A DNA stretch of 64,000 nucleotides from CAVSSX01 sp963730735 (GTDB taxonomy: Bacteria > Actinomycetota > Acidimicrobiia > Acidimicrobiales > RAAP-2). A program made the translations under genes and the position numbers. The DNA lies in assembly GCA_963730735.1 (NCBI GenBank), contig CAVSSX010000012.1, positions 62,001-126,000 on the forward strand, written 5' to 3'. Positions 18,207-28,771 of this stretch are shown here, in pieces. The notes beneath the pieces were generated by a model. It ran no database searches and was not told the origin of the DNA. It worked only from the letters and a program-made list of their open reading frames with translations. How positions within the stretch are numbered: the stretch's first letter is position 1; each line of letters opens with the position of its first letter.

Positions 18207-18261
18207 CGTCGAGGCGGCCAGGGGAAAGGACCGCCCCCGCCGTGGTTGCGTCGGATCGACG

Positions 18262-19428
18262 TCAGCCGAGCAGCTGCTTGGCGATGACCACCCGCTGGAT
18301 CTGGTTGGTGCCCTCGTAGATCTGGGTGATCTTGGCGTCACGGAGGAACCGCTCGACCGGGAAGTCCTTGGTGTAGCCGTAGCCACCGAGCAGCTGGACG
18401 GCGTCGGTCGTCACCGACATGGCCGTGTCGGAGGCGAAGCACTTGGCCATCGCCCCCACCCGGGTCAGGTCGCCATCCGGATCCTCGTCGACCAGCGAGC
18501 ACGCCTGGTACACGAGCGCCCGGGCGGCCTCGGTCTTCATCGCCATATCGGCCAGCATGAACCGCAGCCCCTGCAGCTCGGCGATCGGGCCGCCGAAGGC
18601 CCGGCGCTGCTGCATGTAGCCGGCGGCGTAGTCGATGGCCCCCTGGGCGATGCCCACGGCCTGGGCGCCGATGGTCGGCCGTGACCGATCCAGCGTGTGC
18701 ATGGCGATGGTGAAACCCTGGCCCTCCTTGCCGATCAGGTTGGCCGCCGGGACCCGCACCTCGTCGAGGACGACCTCGCCGGTCGGGCTCCCCCGCAGGC
18801 CCAGCTTGTCCTCGTGCTTGGCGACCTTCACGCCCCAGTCGGCCTCGACCAGGAAGCAGGAGATGCCCCGGTGGCCGGCCGTCGGGATCGGTCTTGGCGA
18901 AGACGGTGTAGGTGTCGGAGATGCCGGCGTTGGTGATCCAGTACTTGGACCCGGTGAGCACGTAGCTGTCGCCGTCGCGCACCGCCCGGGTGCGCATCGA
19001 CGCCACGTCGCTGCCGGCATCGGCCTCCGACAGGCAGTAGCTGGCCTGGGCCGCCGCCCGAGGCCACCCGGGGCAGGTACGTCGACTTCAGCTCCTCGGA
19101 CGCCCAGTTCATGACGGGCAGCATGCCGAGCTTCGAGATGAGCAAGGTCACCGAGGTCGACGCACAGACCCGGGCGAGCTCCTCGGTGGCGATCGCCTGG
19201 GTGACGGTGTCGGCCCCGGCCCCGCCGTAGGCCTCGGGGATGCCCAAGCGAGGGCAGCTCCAGCTCACGGCAGGCCTCGAACGAGGCCCACGGGAACGAG
19301 GCCGTCCGGTCGGCCTCGGCGGCGTGCGGCGCCACCCGGTCGTCGCAGAACTGCCGCAAGGTCTCGCGGAACTGTCGCTGGGTGTCGGTGAGCGAGAAGA
19401 CGCCGCCGGAGGGGGGCTCGGAGGTCAT
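18262..19428 (-). CDS. Acyl-CoA dehydrogenase (short/branched-chain type), frameshifted
   Basis: About 388 residues when joined: QRQFRETLRQFCDDRVAPHA, IPEAYGGAGADTVTQAIATE, TGSKYWITNAGISDTYTVFA, KLGLRGSPTGEVVLDEVRVP, QQRRAFGGPIAELQGLRFML and QLLGGYGYTKDFPVERFLRD, ending with the catalytic glutamate in QIYEGTNQIQR. It is a normal FAD acyl-CoA dehydrogenase of beta-oxidation or branched-chain breakdown. Frame breaks lie near 19247, 19065 and 18890. Confidence 0.85.
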   Translation of the reverse strand: MTSEPPSGGVFSLTDTQRQFRETLRQFCDDRVAPHAAEADRTASFPWASFEACRELELPSLGHPRGLRRGRGRHRHPGDRHRGARPGLCVDLGDLAHLEARHAARHELGVRGAEVDVPAPGGLGRRPRPATACRRPMPAATWRRCAPGRCATATATCSPGPSTGSPTPASPTPTPSSPRPIPTAGHRGISCFLVEADWGVKVAKHEDKLGLRGSPTGEVVLDEVRVPAANLIGKEGQGFTIAMHTLDRSRPTIGAQAVGIAQGAIDYAAGYMQQRRAFGGPIAELQGLRFMLADMAMKTEAARALVYQACSLVDEDPDGDLTRVGAMAKCFASDTAMSVTTDAVQLLGGYGYTKDFPVERFLRDAKITQIYEGTNQIQRVVIAKQLLG

Positions 19429-19477
19429 GCCACGAGTCTCGCAGCTGGCGGCCCCGACCGAGCGCGCCCGGGAGGAC

Positions 19478-20332
19478 CTAGGTGGTGGCCAGGTGCTCGA
19501 GCAGCAGCCGGCTCAGCTCGTCCGGCGCCTGCTCGGGGATCCAGTGACTGACCCCCTGGAGGACCTCGAAGCGGTAGGGGCCGGTCACGAACTCCGCCGT
19601 CGCCTCGGCGGCCGTCCGCCCGAGGGCCTGGTCGTCGGTCGACCAGACGTACAGGGTGGGCGTCACCACCGCCGCCATGCCGTCGGTATCGGTGCGCGCC
19701 ATCGCCCGGTACCAGTTGATGGCGGCGGTGAGCACCCCGGGCCGGCTGAGCCGGTCCACGTAGGCATCGACGCTCGACGGGTCGACCGCCCCGACGTAGA
19801 CCGCCCGCAGGACGTCGCCCTTCCCGTCCTCGCCCAACAACAACCGCTCGGGCTCGCCCGGCTTCTGGAAGTAGCGCATGTAGCCCGACTTCCCCCGCTG
19901 CTCGGCGTCGCCGGCGATGGCCGCCCCGAGGGCCATCGGGTGGGGGGTCGAGACGACCGTGAGGCTGCGCAGGCGTTCGGGGTGCCGGGCGGCCACGTGC
20001 CACGCCACCGCCCCGCCCCAGTCGTGCCCGACCAGGTCGAACCGGTCCCAACCGAGCGCGTCGGCCATGCCCAGGGCGTCGGCGACCAGGTGCTCGATGC
20101 CGTAGGCGGCGACGTCCGTCGGCCGGGCGCCGTCGGCGTAGCCCCGCTGGTCGGGGGCGACGGCGCGGTAGCCGGCCGCCGCCAGGAGTTCGAGGGTCGA
20201 CCTCCAGGCCCGCGAGGTCTGGGGGAATCCGTGGAGGAGCAGTACCGGCCGTCCGTCGGCCGGGCCGGCGGCGAGCGCGCTGAAGACGAACCCGTTGGCG
20301 GCGAGCTCCGTCGGCTCGATGACCGTGTCCAC
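19478..20332 (-). CDS. Alpha/beta hydrolase, epoxide hydrolase-like
   Basis: An intact 284-residue hydrolase: the oxyanion segment LLLHGFPQTSRAW, nucleophile Asp in LVGHDWGGAVAWH, and the histidine in VLQGVSHWIPEQAPDE. The Asp nucleophile and HGFPQ motif suggest epoxide hydrolase or haloalkane dehalogenase chemistry rather than an esterase. Its GTG start lies 11 bases after the end of the upstream unknown gene. Confidence 0.82.
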   Translation of the reverse strand: MDTVIEPTELAANGFVFSALAAGPADGRPVLLLHGFPQTSRAWRSTLELLAAAGYRAVAPDQRGYADGARPTDVAAYGIEHLVADALGMADALGWDRFDLVGHDWGGAVAWHVAARHPERLRSLTVVSTPHPMALGAAIAGDAEQRGKSGYMRYFQKPGEPERLLLGEDGKGDVLRAVYVGAVDPSSVDAYVDRLSRPGVLTAAINWYRAMARTDTDGMAAVVTPTLYVWSTDDQALGRTAAEATAEFVTGPYRFEVLQGVSHWIPEQAPDELSRLLLEHLATT

Positions 20333-20343
20333 CCGGAGCGGGC

Positions 20344-20876
20344 TCAGCCGGGATGGCGGCGAGCGGTGCGGGCAGCAGCAGCGTCGACCAGTCGGCCAGG
20401 CGCTCGGCCACCTGCTCGGGCGTCAGCCGCAAGGTGGTCTCGGGCACCCGATCCACCACCTGGCGCTGGACGAAGTAGTCGTGGGCCGCCGACTTGAAGG
20501 CCCCGACCCGCTCGGCCACCAGGTCGCTCGGCGCCCCGCCCAGGCACCCCCACAGGGTGAAGGCGAACGTGACGTCGTACACGCTCGGCGCCCGGCCGTA
20601 GGCCCCGGCCCGCTTGGCCCCCACCAGGGCGCAGGCGACGGCGGCGTCCTCGACCGACTCACCGGGCGTGAGCTCCAGCCGGCTCTCCATGCGGTGGGCC
20701 AGCCGGAGGGCGAAGCCCTGGTCGGGCCCGGGATTGCCGAAGCCCGATCCGGCCACCCGACGGGGCAGCGTGAGCTCGCTCGGCCGGTCGGGCGACCAGG
20801 CCTCGGGCGTCTTCAGCTGACGGGCCGGACGGACCTGGTCGGCCTCGGTGATCGGGACGAAACTGGGCTGGGTCAT
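20344..20876 (-). CDS. Conserved protein of unknown function, C terminus frame-shifted
   Basis: About 177 residues, mostly helical, with no family recognised: RPSELTLPRRVAGSGFGNPG, FALRLAHRMESRLELTPGES, VGAKRAGAYGRAPSVYDVTF and RLTPEQVAERLADWSTLLLP. The reading frame runs on through the hydrolase gene without a stop; a one-base change near the end gives a stop at 20344, directly before the hydrolase start. The ATG is 8 bases after TAGCCT, supporting a leaderless transcript shared with the hydrolase. Confidence 0.55.
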
Positions 20877-20921
20877 CGTCGCTGAGGCTACCCCAGTCGG
20901 CTCGGGGCCCCCGAGTCGGAC

Positions 20922-22551
20922 TCAGGCCGTGTGCACCAGGGCGAAGACGATCGAGTCGTACAGCGCCTGCCAACTGGCCTCGATGATGTTCTCCGAGACC
21001 CCGATGGTGGTCCAGGTGCGCGTCCCGTCGGTGGTGTCGACGAGGACCCGGGTGACGGCGCCCGTGCCCCGGCCGGTGTCGAGCACCCGCACCCGGTAGT
21101 CGGTGAGGTGCACGCCGGCCAGCGCCGGGAAGTGCCCGCCGATCGCCTGCCGCAGGGCCCCGTCGAGGGCGTTGACCGGCCCGTTGCCCTCGGCCGTGGC
21201 CACCCGGCGCTCGGAGCCGATGAGGACCTTGACGGTGGCCTCGGTGGTCTCGCCCCGCCCGCCGACCGGGAGGTCGCTCCCGGACCACCGGTGCCCGGCA
21301 CGTGGTGGTCGGCGATGACCCGGTAGGACTCGACGGCGAAGTAGTCGGGCTCCCACCCGCCGGCCCGGCGCAGCAGCAGCTCCAGGGACCCGTCGGCCAC
21401 CTCGAAGTGGTAGCCCTCGTGCTCGAGGCGCTTGAGCTCGTCGAGCACCCGGCCGAGCACCTCGCCGTCGAGCTCGAGGCCGAACTCGGCCGCCTTCATG
21501 ACCAGGGTCGACCGGCCGGCCATCTCCGACACCACGACCCGGGTGCCGTTGCCGACCGCGTCGGGGTCGGTGTGCTCGTAGAGGTCCCGGCGCCGGGCGA
21601 CGGCGCTGGCGTGCAGGCCGCCCTTGTGGGCGAACACCGAGGACCCGACGTAGGGCTGCTGGGGGTTCGGGGAGATGTTGACCAGCTCGGCGATGTGGTG
21701 GGACACCGGGGTGAGGCGCTCGAGCCGCTCGGGCGGGATCGTCCGGATGTTGAGCTTCAGCGAGAGGTTGGGGATGGCGGCGGCCAGGTCGGCGTTGCCG
21801 GCCCGTTCGCCGTAGCCGTTGACGCAGCCCTGGACGTGGGTGGCGCCGGCCTCGACGGCGGCCAGGGAGTTGGCCACGGCACAGCCGGCGTCGTTGTGGC
21901 AGTGGATGCCCACCTGCACCTCGGCCCGCGAGACGACGTCGGACACCACGTTGCCGACGATGTGCGGCAGGGTCCCGCCGTTGGTGTCGCAGAGGACCAC
22001 CGATTCGGCGCCGGCCTCCTCGGCCGCCCGCAGGACCCGCAGGGCGAAGTCGGGGTTGTGCTGGTAGCCGTCGAAGAAGTGCTCGGCGTCGAGGAAGACC
22101 CGCTTGTCGTGGGAGCGCAGGAAGTCGACCGAGTCGGCCACCATGGCGACCGCCTCGTCGAGGGAGGTCCGCAGGGCGTCGCTGACGTGGCGGTCCCACG
22201 ACTTGGCCACGATGCACACCACCGGCGTCTGGGCCTCGACCAGCTTGCGCAGGACGTCGTCGTCCTCGGCCCGCACGCCGGCCCGGCGGGTCGACCCGAA
22301 GGCGACCAGGGTCGAGGTGGCGAGACGGAGCTCGGTCGGGGCCCGGCGGAAGAACTCGTCGTCCTTGGGGTTGGCGCCCGGCCAGCCGCCCTCGATGTAG
22401 GTCACGCCGAGGTGGTCGAACTGCTCGGCCACCCGCAGCTTGTCGTCGACGGTCAGCGAGAGACCCTCCTGCTGGCTGCCGTCACGCAGCGTGGTGTCGA
22501 AGATGTCGACCGACGTCGGCAGGTCCCGGGGATGTCGTGGTTGTGCGCCAC
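20922..22551 (-). CDS. cimA: Citramalate synthase, frameshifted
   Basis: About 540 residues: a DRE-TIM HMGL-like domain beginning SVDIFDTTLRDGSQQEG, then YIEGGWPGANPKDDEFFRRA, FLDAEHFFDGYQHNPDFALR, LCDTNGGTLPHIVGNVVSDV and HCHNDAGCAVANS, and the C-terminal LeuA-like allosteric domain with EGNGPVNALDGALR. The GGWPGANP segment is typical of CimA rather than LeuA. It condenses pyruvate and acetyl-CoA to citramalate, the first step of isoleucine synthesis without threonine. Frame breaks lie near 21283 and 22527. The start is uncertain: GTG at 22551 (after repair) or ATG at 22706, which overlaps the ilvE stop and would prepend a His-Glu repeat. Confidence 0.82.
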
Positions 22552-22616
22552 CGCCGAGTGCTGGTGGGCGCCGGCGTGGCCCGGACGGCTGCCGCCGCTC
22601 GGCTACTCTGCTCTCT

Positions 22617-23628
<1,012 letters not shown>

Positions 23629-23632
23629 GGTG

Positions 23633-24669
23633 CTAGAGCCTTTCTGCGATGGCGTCGCCGATGTCGGCGGTCGAGGGGGCCGGGCGATCGGCCGTGGAGG
23701 TGTCGGACTGGTCGATGTAGCTGTGGACTGCCTTGAGTACGCGGTCGGCGGCGTCGACCTCGCCCAGGAAGTCGAGCATCAGGGCAGCCGAGTGGATCGC
23801 CGCCAGGGGGTTGGCGATGCCCTGGCCGGCGATGTCGTGGGCCGCGCCGTGGACCGGCTCGAACATCGAGGGCCCGGTGCGGGCCGCATTCAGGTTGGCC
23901 GAGGCGGCGAACCCGATGCCCCCGGCGACCGCGCCGGCGAGGTCGGTCAGGATGTCGCCGAACAGGTTGTCGGTCACGATCACGTCGTAGCGGGTGGGCC
24001 GCTCTACCAAGTAGATGCAGGCCGCGTCGACGTGGTTGTAGTCCACCGTCACGTCGCCGTATTCGGGCGCCACCTCGTTGACCGTGCGCTGCCAGAGGTC
24101 CCCGGCGAAGGTGAGGACGTTGGTCTTGTGGACCAGGGTCAGCTTGTGGTCCGGGCGACGCTGGGCCAGCTCGAAGGCGAAGCGGACGCACCGCTCGACG
24201 CCCATGCGGGTGTTGACCGAGCCCTGCGTGGCCACCTCGTGGGGCGTGCCCTTGCGCAGCCAGCCACCCTCACCGGCGTAGGTGCCCTCGGTGTTCTCGC
24301 GGATGACCACGAAGTCGGCGCCGTCGGCGATCGACCCCGGGGTGCCGGTGAACGGGCCGGAGGTTGATGAACAGGTCCAGCTCGAACCGCATGCGGAGCA
24401 AGAGGCCCCGCTCGAGCAACCCGGACGGCACCGAGGTGTCCCCGATCGGCCGGGCCGATGGCGCCGAGCAGGATGGCGTCGAAGCCCCGCAGCTCCTCGA
24501 GGACGGCGTCGGGCAGCACGTCGCCGGTCCGCAGGTAGCGGGCGGCGCCGAGGTCGTAGTCGGTGGTGTCGAGCGTGACCCCGGCGGCGGCCACGACCTT
24601 CAGGGCCTCGGCGAGGACCTCGGGGCCGATGCCGTCGCCGCCGATGACGGCGACCCGGTGGGCGCTCAT
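23633..24669 (-). CDS. leuB: 3-isopropylmalate dehydrogenase, frameshifted
   Basis: Joined frames give about 345 residues: VAVIGGDGIGPEVLAEALKV, GFDAILLGAIGP, RGLLLRMRFELDLFINLRPF, IRENTEGTYAGEGGWLRKG, VHKTNVLTFAGDLWQRTV, DYNHVDAACIYLVERP, NLFGDILTDLAGAVAGGIGF and GPSMFEPVHGAAHDIAGQG. It oxidatively decarboxylates 3-isopropylmalate with NAD and probably also methylmalate in the citramalate route. Frame breaks lie near 24447 and 24357. A leader peptide and terminator precede it (24847-24939). Confidence 0.9.
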
Positions 24670-24846
24670 CGTGGCCGCCGGGCAGGGTGCGGGACCCGGG
24701 TGAGCGGGTGCAACGTAGCGTGGTCCACTGCGGTGACTCCTGTTCGTCTGCGGTATCGCTGGGGCTCGTGCCGGCGCCCGATCGCCATCGGTGTCCGCTC
24801 CCCCGGCGCGCCCCCGGGCGCCCTGTTCGACGGCACCCGGGAAACG

Positions 24847-24901
24847 AAAAACCGCCCACAAAGTGGACGGTCGAGAAGGCACGCACCGGAGGGTGCGTGC
24901 C
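24847..24901 (-). terminator. Attenuator of the leuB-ilvE-cimA operon (two hairpins and U-tract)
   Basis: On the minus strand, a 10-bp perfect stem GGCACGCACC/GGTGCGTGCC (24892-24901 with 24878-24887) overlaps the leader stop codon, and is followed by an 8-bp stem CCGTCCAC/GTGGGCGG (24863-24870 with 24852-24859, one G-U pair) and five U residues (24847-24851). This is the terminator arrangement of a transcription attenuator, 178 bases upstream of the leuB ATG. Confidence 0.8.
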
Positions 24902-24939
24902 TACTGAATGATCGCTACGGGGCGTCGGGAGTGCGTCAT
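24901..24939 (-). CDS. Leader peptide MTHSRRPVAIIQ of leuB-ilvE-cimA
   Basis: A 12-codon open frame ends with Val-Ala-Ile-Ile-Gln and a TAG that begins the first hairpin. Clustered codons for the pathway products next to a terminator are diagnostic of ribosome stalling control. The ATG lies only about 9 bases after a -10 box, so the leader RNA is almost leaderless. Peptide function as a coding sequence is expected to be only regulatory. Confidence 0.72.
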   Translation of the reverse strand: MTHSRRPVAIIQ

Positions 24940-24948
24940 CAGGGCTTT

Positions 24949-24977
24949 AGTTTCGCCCACCTGGGGCCGGCCGTCAA
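24949..24977 (-). promoter_or_regulatory. Promoter of the leuB leader transcript
   Basis: Minus strand: -35 TTGACG (24972-24977), 17-bp spacer, -10 GAAACT (24949-24954; a AAACTA reading with 18-bp spacing is also possible). Transcription would begin within a few bases of the leader ATG at 24939. Confidence 0.55.
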
Positions 24978-25143
24978 CCGGTCGCCGACACCCGTATTCG
25001 ACGGTGGCACACCGGGGGCGCCGGCGAAGCCGGTAGCCTGAGTGTCACACGATCGCCCGACCAGGACCCAGCCGTTCACCGCCGACGAACAACGGAGGGG
25101 ACGGAACGGGACGGCCGGCCCGTGCGCCTTCCGAGGAGAGACA

Positions 25144-25640
25144 GTGACTGATACTGCGGCGAACGACGAATGCCACGAAATTGACCCAGGAGACCTACGA
25201 GCGGCTCCAGGCCGAGCTCGAGGACCTCACGACCCGCGGCCGGGTCGAGATCGCCCAGCCCATCGAGGCGGCCCGGGCTCTCGGCGACCTGTAGGAGAAC
25301 GGCGACTATCACGCGGCCAAGGACTCCCAGGGCAAGATGGAGTCGCGGATCCGCCAGCTCCAGGCACTCTTCAAGGACGCCCAGATCGTCGAGGGCGACA
25401 GGGCGCCGACGGAAAGGTGACCACCGGTACGACGGTGACCCTCCGCTACGAGGGGGACGACGAGGACGACGTCCAGGAGTTCTTCGTCGGCTCGATCGAG
25501 GAGCGCGGGAGCGACCTGTCGGTCGTGTCCCCGAGCGCCCCGCTGGGCCAGGCCCTGCTCGGAAAGAGCTCCGGCGACCGGTCGAGTACGAGGCCCCGAC
25601 CGGCGTGCTGCGGGTCGAGATCGTGGCCATGGGGAGCTGA
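25144..25640 (+). CDS. greA: Transcription elongation factor GreA, with an in-frame stop and frameshifts
   Basis: Joined frames give a GreA/GreB protein of about 160 residues: LTQETYERLQAELEDLTTRG, EIAQPIEAARALGDL, ENGDYHAAKDSQGKMESRIR, VTLRYEGDDEDDVQEFFVG and SPLGQ-like SAPLGQALLGKSSGD with GVLRVEIVAMGS at the end. GreA rescues backtracked RNA polymerase; the acidic coiled-coil tip region is at ENGDY. Frame breaks lie near 25176, 25402 and 25582. A TAG at 25292-25294 stands where the family has Ser (LSENGDY; TCG to TAG is one change). GAGGAGAGAC precedes the GTG start. Sequence error and pseudogene cannot be separated here. Confidence 0.72.
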
Positions 25641-25642
25641 GC

Positions 25643-27050
25643 ATGACCACCACCCCCCCGAACCCTGGCCGACAAGGTGTGGGACGCGCACGTGGTCCAC
25701 GCCGCCGAGGGCGAGCCCGACCTCCTCTTCATCGACCTGCACCTGGTCCACGAGGTCACGTCGCCCCAGGCCTTCGACGGGCTGCGCCTCACCGGCCGGG
25801 GCGTCCGCCGCCCGGACCTGACGGTGGCGACAGCCGACCACAACGTACCCACCAGCGACATCGACAAGCCGATCGCCGACCCCGTCTCGGCCAAGCAGCT
25901 CGAGGTGCTCATGCCAACTGCGCCGAGTTCGGGATCACCTGCTACCCGATGGGCAATCCCAACCAGGGCATCGTCCACGTGATCGGGCCCGAGCAAGGGC
26001 TACCCAGCCTGGCATGACCATCGTGTGCGGCGACAGCCACACCTCGACCCACGGCGCATTCGGGGCCCTCGCGTTCGGGATCGGGACCAGCGAGGTCGAG
26101 CACGTGCTGGCCACCCAGACCCTTCCCCAACTCCGACCGGCGACCATGGCCGTCACGGTCAACGGCGTCCTACCTCCCGGGGTCACGGCCAAGGACGTCG
26201 TCCTGGCCATCATCGGCCGCATCGGGACCGGCGGTGGGATGGGCCACGTGATCGAGTACCGCGGCCAGGCCATCCGGTCGCTGTCGATTGAGGGTCGCAT
26301 GACCTTCTGCAACATGAGCATCGAGGGCGGCGCCCGGGCCGGAATGGTGGCGCCCGACGACACGACCTTCGCCTACCTCAAGGGTCGGCCCCATGCCCCG
26401 ACAGGCGCCGCCTGGGACGAGGCGGTCGAGGACTGGAGAGCTTGGTCACCGACGAGGGGGCGACGTTCGACAAGGAGGTGCTGCTCGACGCGGCCGACCT
26501 CGTCCCCCACATCACCTGGGGCACCAACCCGGCCCAGGTGGCCCCGATCGACGCCCGGGTTCCCGATCCAGGCGACTTCACCGACCCGGGCGACCGTGAG
26601 GCGGCCGTTCGGGCACTCGAGTACATGGGACTCGTCGCCGGGACGCCGATCAAGGAGATCCCGGTCGACACTGTGTTCCTCGGTTCCTGCACCAACTCGC
26701 GGATCGAGGACCTGCGCCTCGCCGCATCGGTGCTCGAGGGCCGACACATCCATACCGGCATCCGGGCGCTCGCCGTCCCCGGGTCCCACCGGGTAAAGGC
26801 CCAGGCCGAGAGCGAGGGACTCGACAAGGTCTTCCTGGCCGCCGGCTTCGAGTGGCGAGAACCGGGGTGTTCGATGTGCCTGGCCATGAATCCCGACAAA
26901 CTGGCCCCGGGCGAGCGGTCGGCCTCCACCTCCAACCGCAACTTCGAGGGGCGCCAGGGTCGGGGCGGTCGCACCCACCTGGTGTCACCGGCCGTCGCCG
27001 CGGCGACCGCCGTCGCCGGGACCTTCGCCACCCCCGAGGACCTGGCATGA
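25643..27050 (+). CDS. leuC: 3-isopropylmalate dehydratase large subunit, frameshifted
   Basis: About 468 residues after joining: LADKVWDAHVV, DLLFIDLHLVHEVTSPQAFD, ADHNVPTSDI, CAEFGITCYPMGNPNQGIVH, MTIVCGDSHTSTHGAFGALA, HVLATQTLPQLRPATMAVTV, and the iron-sulfur cysteines in FLGSCTNSRIEDLR and EPGCSMCLAMNPD. It isomerises 2-isopropylmalate with LeuD and probably citramalate as well. Frame breaks lie at the seven-C run near 25655, and near 25912, 25998 and 26435. It starts 2 bases after greA and its TGA overlaps the leuD ATG. Confidence 0.88.
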
Positions 27051-27637
27051 GGCCGGTGACCGTGGTCACCGGCCGGGCGGTGCCACTCGACCGCTCGAAC
27101 GTCGACACCGATCAGATCATCCCGTCGGACTGGCTGAAGCGGGTCGAGCGCACCGGCTTCGGCGCCGGGCTGTTCTCCGAGTGGCGCGACGACCGGGAGT
27201 TCGTCCTCAACCACCCCGAGTTCGTGGGCGCCACCATCCTGGTGGCCGGGCACAACTTCGGGACCGGCTCGTCGCGCGAGCACGCCGTATGGGCCCTGGT
27301 CGACTACGGGTTCGAGGCGGTGGTGTCCTCGCAGTTCGCCGACATCTTCCGGAACAACTGCACCAAGCAGGGGCTCCTGCCGGTGCAGGTGACCCCCGAG
27401 GTCGACCGGGCGCTGATCGAGGCCATCACCGCCGACCCGTCGCTCGAGCTGACCATCGACGTCGCCCGGGGCACCCTGGAGGCGCCGGCCGTCGGCATCG
27501 AGACCACGTTCCCGCTGGACGAGTTCACCCGGGAGCGCTTCCTGAACGGCTGGGACGACATCGGCCTGTCGCTGCGGTACGAGAGCGACATCGACGCCTA
27601 CGAGGCGAACCGACCCGACTGGCTGCCGACGGCCTGA
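27047..27637 (+). CDS. leuD: 3-isopropylmalate dehydratase small subunit
   Basis: An intact 196-residue swivel-domain protein: VPLDRSNVDTDQIIPSDWLK, FVGATILVAGHNFGTGSSRE, YGFEAVVSSQFADIFRNNC and GIETTFPLDEFTRERFLNGW. The GTGSSRE loop contacts substrate in the LeuCD dimer. The ATG overlaps the leuC stop (ATGA), so translation is coupled. Confidence 0.95.
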   Translation: MRPVTVVTGRAVPLDRSNVDTDQIIPSDWLKRVERTGFGAGLFSEWRDDREFVLNHPEFVGATILVAGHNFGTGSSREHAVWALVDYGFEAVVSSQFADIFRNNCTKQGLLPVQVTPEVDRALIEAITADPSLELTIDVARGTLEAPAVGIETTFPLDEFTRERFLNGWDDIGLSLRYESDIDAYEANRPDWLPTA

Positions 27638-27655
27638 GCGATCCGGGGTGGTCCG

Positions 27656-28084
27656 CTACGCCGGATCGGGGCCGGCGAGCTCCCGGCGGGCGGCCTCGGC
27701 GATCTCGGCGCTCAGGTAGGCGTGCCCGTCGATGCCCCACCCGCCCTCGGGCGACTCGGTGATCAGCACCCAGGTCCGGTCGACGAGCCCGGGTCCCCGG
27801 CCGCCGCCGCCACGATGTCGGTCATCTCCCGGACCACACCCAACTGCTTGGCCCGGTCGAGGACGCCCACCGGGGTGAGGACCTGGACGCGCACGTAGTT
27901 ACTGTCGCCGGCCGCGTTGGCCAGGGCGTCGCCGCCCAGCGCATGGACGAAGGCCGCCGTGTTCTCCCGGAACAGCGGGATGGGCGGCACCTGTTCCCAG
28001 CGCATGAGGGCGGCGGTCAGGTCCGCCGTCAGGCGCGGGGGTCGGCGAACGTCCCTCGGCGGCGATCACGTCGATCATGGGCAT
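27656..28084 (-). CDS. Tautomerase family protein, frameshifted
   Basis: Starts MPMIDVIAAEG and after a frame change near 28050 continues MRWEQVPPIPLFRENTAAFV, VRVQVLTPVGVLDRAKQLGV and, after another near 27785, TWVLITESPEGGWGIDGHAY. These are two 4-oxalocrotonate tautomerase-like units in one chain of about 140 residues; the first residue after Met is Pro only by second reading (MPMID), where the catalytic proline of the family would sit once Met is removed. It is divergent from a TetR gene with operator-like repeats between. Confidence 0.68.
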
Positions 28085-28113
28085 GACGGGCTCCTCCTCG
28101 AGGTTATGCTGGC

Positions 28114-28157
28114 GTCATAGTGACGACGACAGCATGCACTATGACGACTGTCATAGT
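28114..28157. promoter_or_regulatory. Three-half-site operator between tautomerase and TetR genes
   Basis: GTCATAGTG (28114-28122), CACTATGAC (28137-28145) and GTCATAGT (28150-28157) form two inverted repeats sharing the middle arm: one with a 14-base spacer, one ACTATGAC-gact-GTCATAGT with a 4-base spacer. The position between divergent genes suggests autoregulation by the adjacent TetR protein. Confidence 0.68.
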
Positions 28158-28171
28158 CAAGGAGGCGACCG

Positions 28172-28750
28172 GTGGCCGGTGACAGCCGGACCAAGATGGT
28201 GCGGAGCGCGGCCTCCCTGATCAGTGCCCGTGGTGCCTCGGCCACGTCGTTCGCCGACGTGCTGGCCGACAGCGGTGCGCCTCGGGGCTCGATCTACCAC
28301 CACTTCCCCGACGGGAAACGCCAGCTGACCGAGGACGCCGTGCGCCTCACCGCGGCGACGGTGCTCGAGCGCCAGGGCGCCTGCCCGGCCTCGACGCCGG
28401 CCGGAGTGCTCGAGTGGTTCATCGACCTCTGGCGCCAGGTCGTGGTGGCGTCGGCCGCCCGGGCCGGTTGCGCCATCGCCGGTGTCGCCGTCGACACGGC
28501 CGCCGGCGACGCCGAGGTACTGGCCGTCGTCCGGGCGGCGTTCGGCTCCTGGGTGGAACTGCTGGCGGCCCAGCTGACGGCGTCCGGCCTGTCACCCGAA
28601 CGGTCCTCGGCCGTGGCCACGGTCACCCTGGCGACGATGGAGGGGGCGCTGATCCTCTGCCGGGCCGAGGGCGACGTCGGACCCCTCGACGTGGCGGCGG
28701 CGGAACTGCTGCGGCTGGTGGCCGCCGGAACCGACGGCCACCCCGGCTGA
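28172..28750 (+). CDS. TetR/AcrR family transcriptional regulator
   Basis: A 192-residue regulator: SRTKMVRSAASLISARG, then the helix-turn-helix ATSFADVLADSGAPRGSIYH with HHFPDGK, and a C-terminal TetR_C-type domain (ARAGCAIAGVAVDTAA, FGSWVELLAAQL). AAGGAGG lies 7 bases upstream of the GTG. This is the LmrA/YxaF-like subgroup, usually repressing a neighbouring gene, here probably the divergent tautomerase. Confidence 0.87.
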   Translation: MAGDSRTKMVRSAASLISARGASATSFADVLADSGAPRGSIYHHFPDGKRQLTEDAVRLTAATVLERQGACPASTPAGVLEWFIDLWRQVVVASAARAGCAIAGVAVDTAAGDAEVLAVVRAAFGSWVELLAAQLTASGLSPERSSAVATVTLATMEGALILCRAEGDVGPLDVAAAELLRLVAAGTDGHPG

Positions 28751-28771
28751 GCGCCCGCCGACCCGGCCCGC

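Noticed and set aside
24978..25143. A gene between the leuB leader promoter and greA
   Set aside because: No frame shows protein-like sequence; it probably holds the greA-leuCD promoter, which I could not place with confidence.
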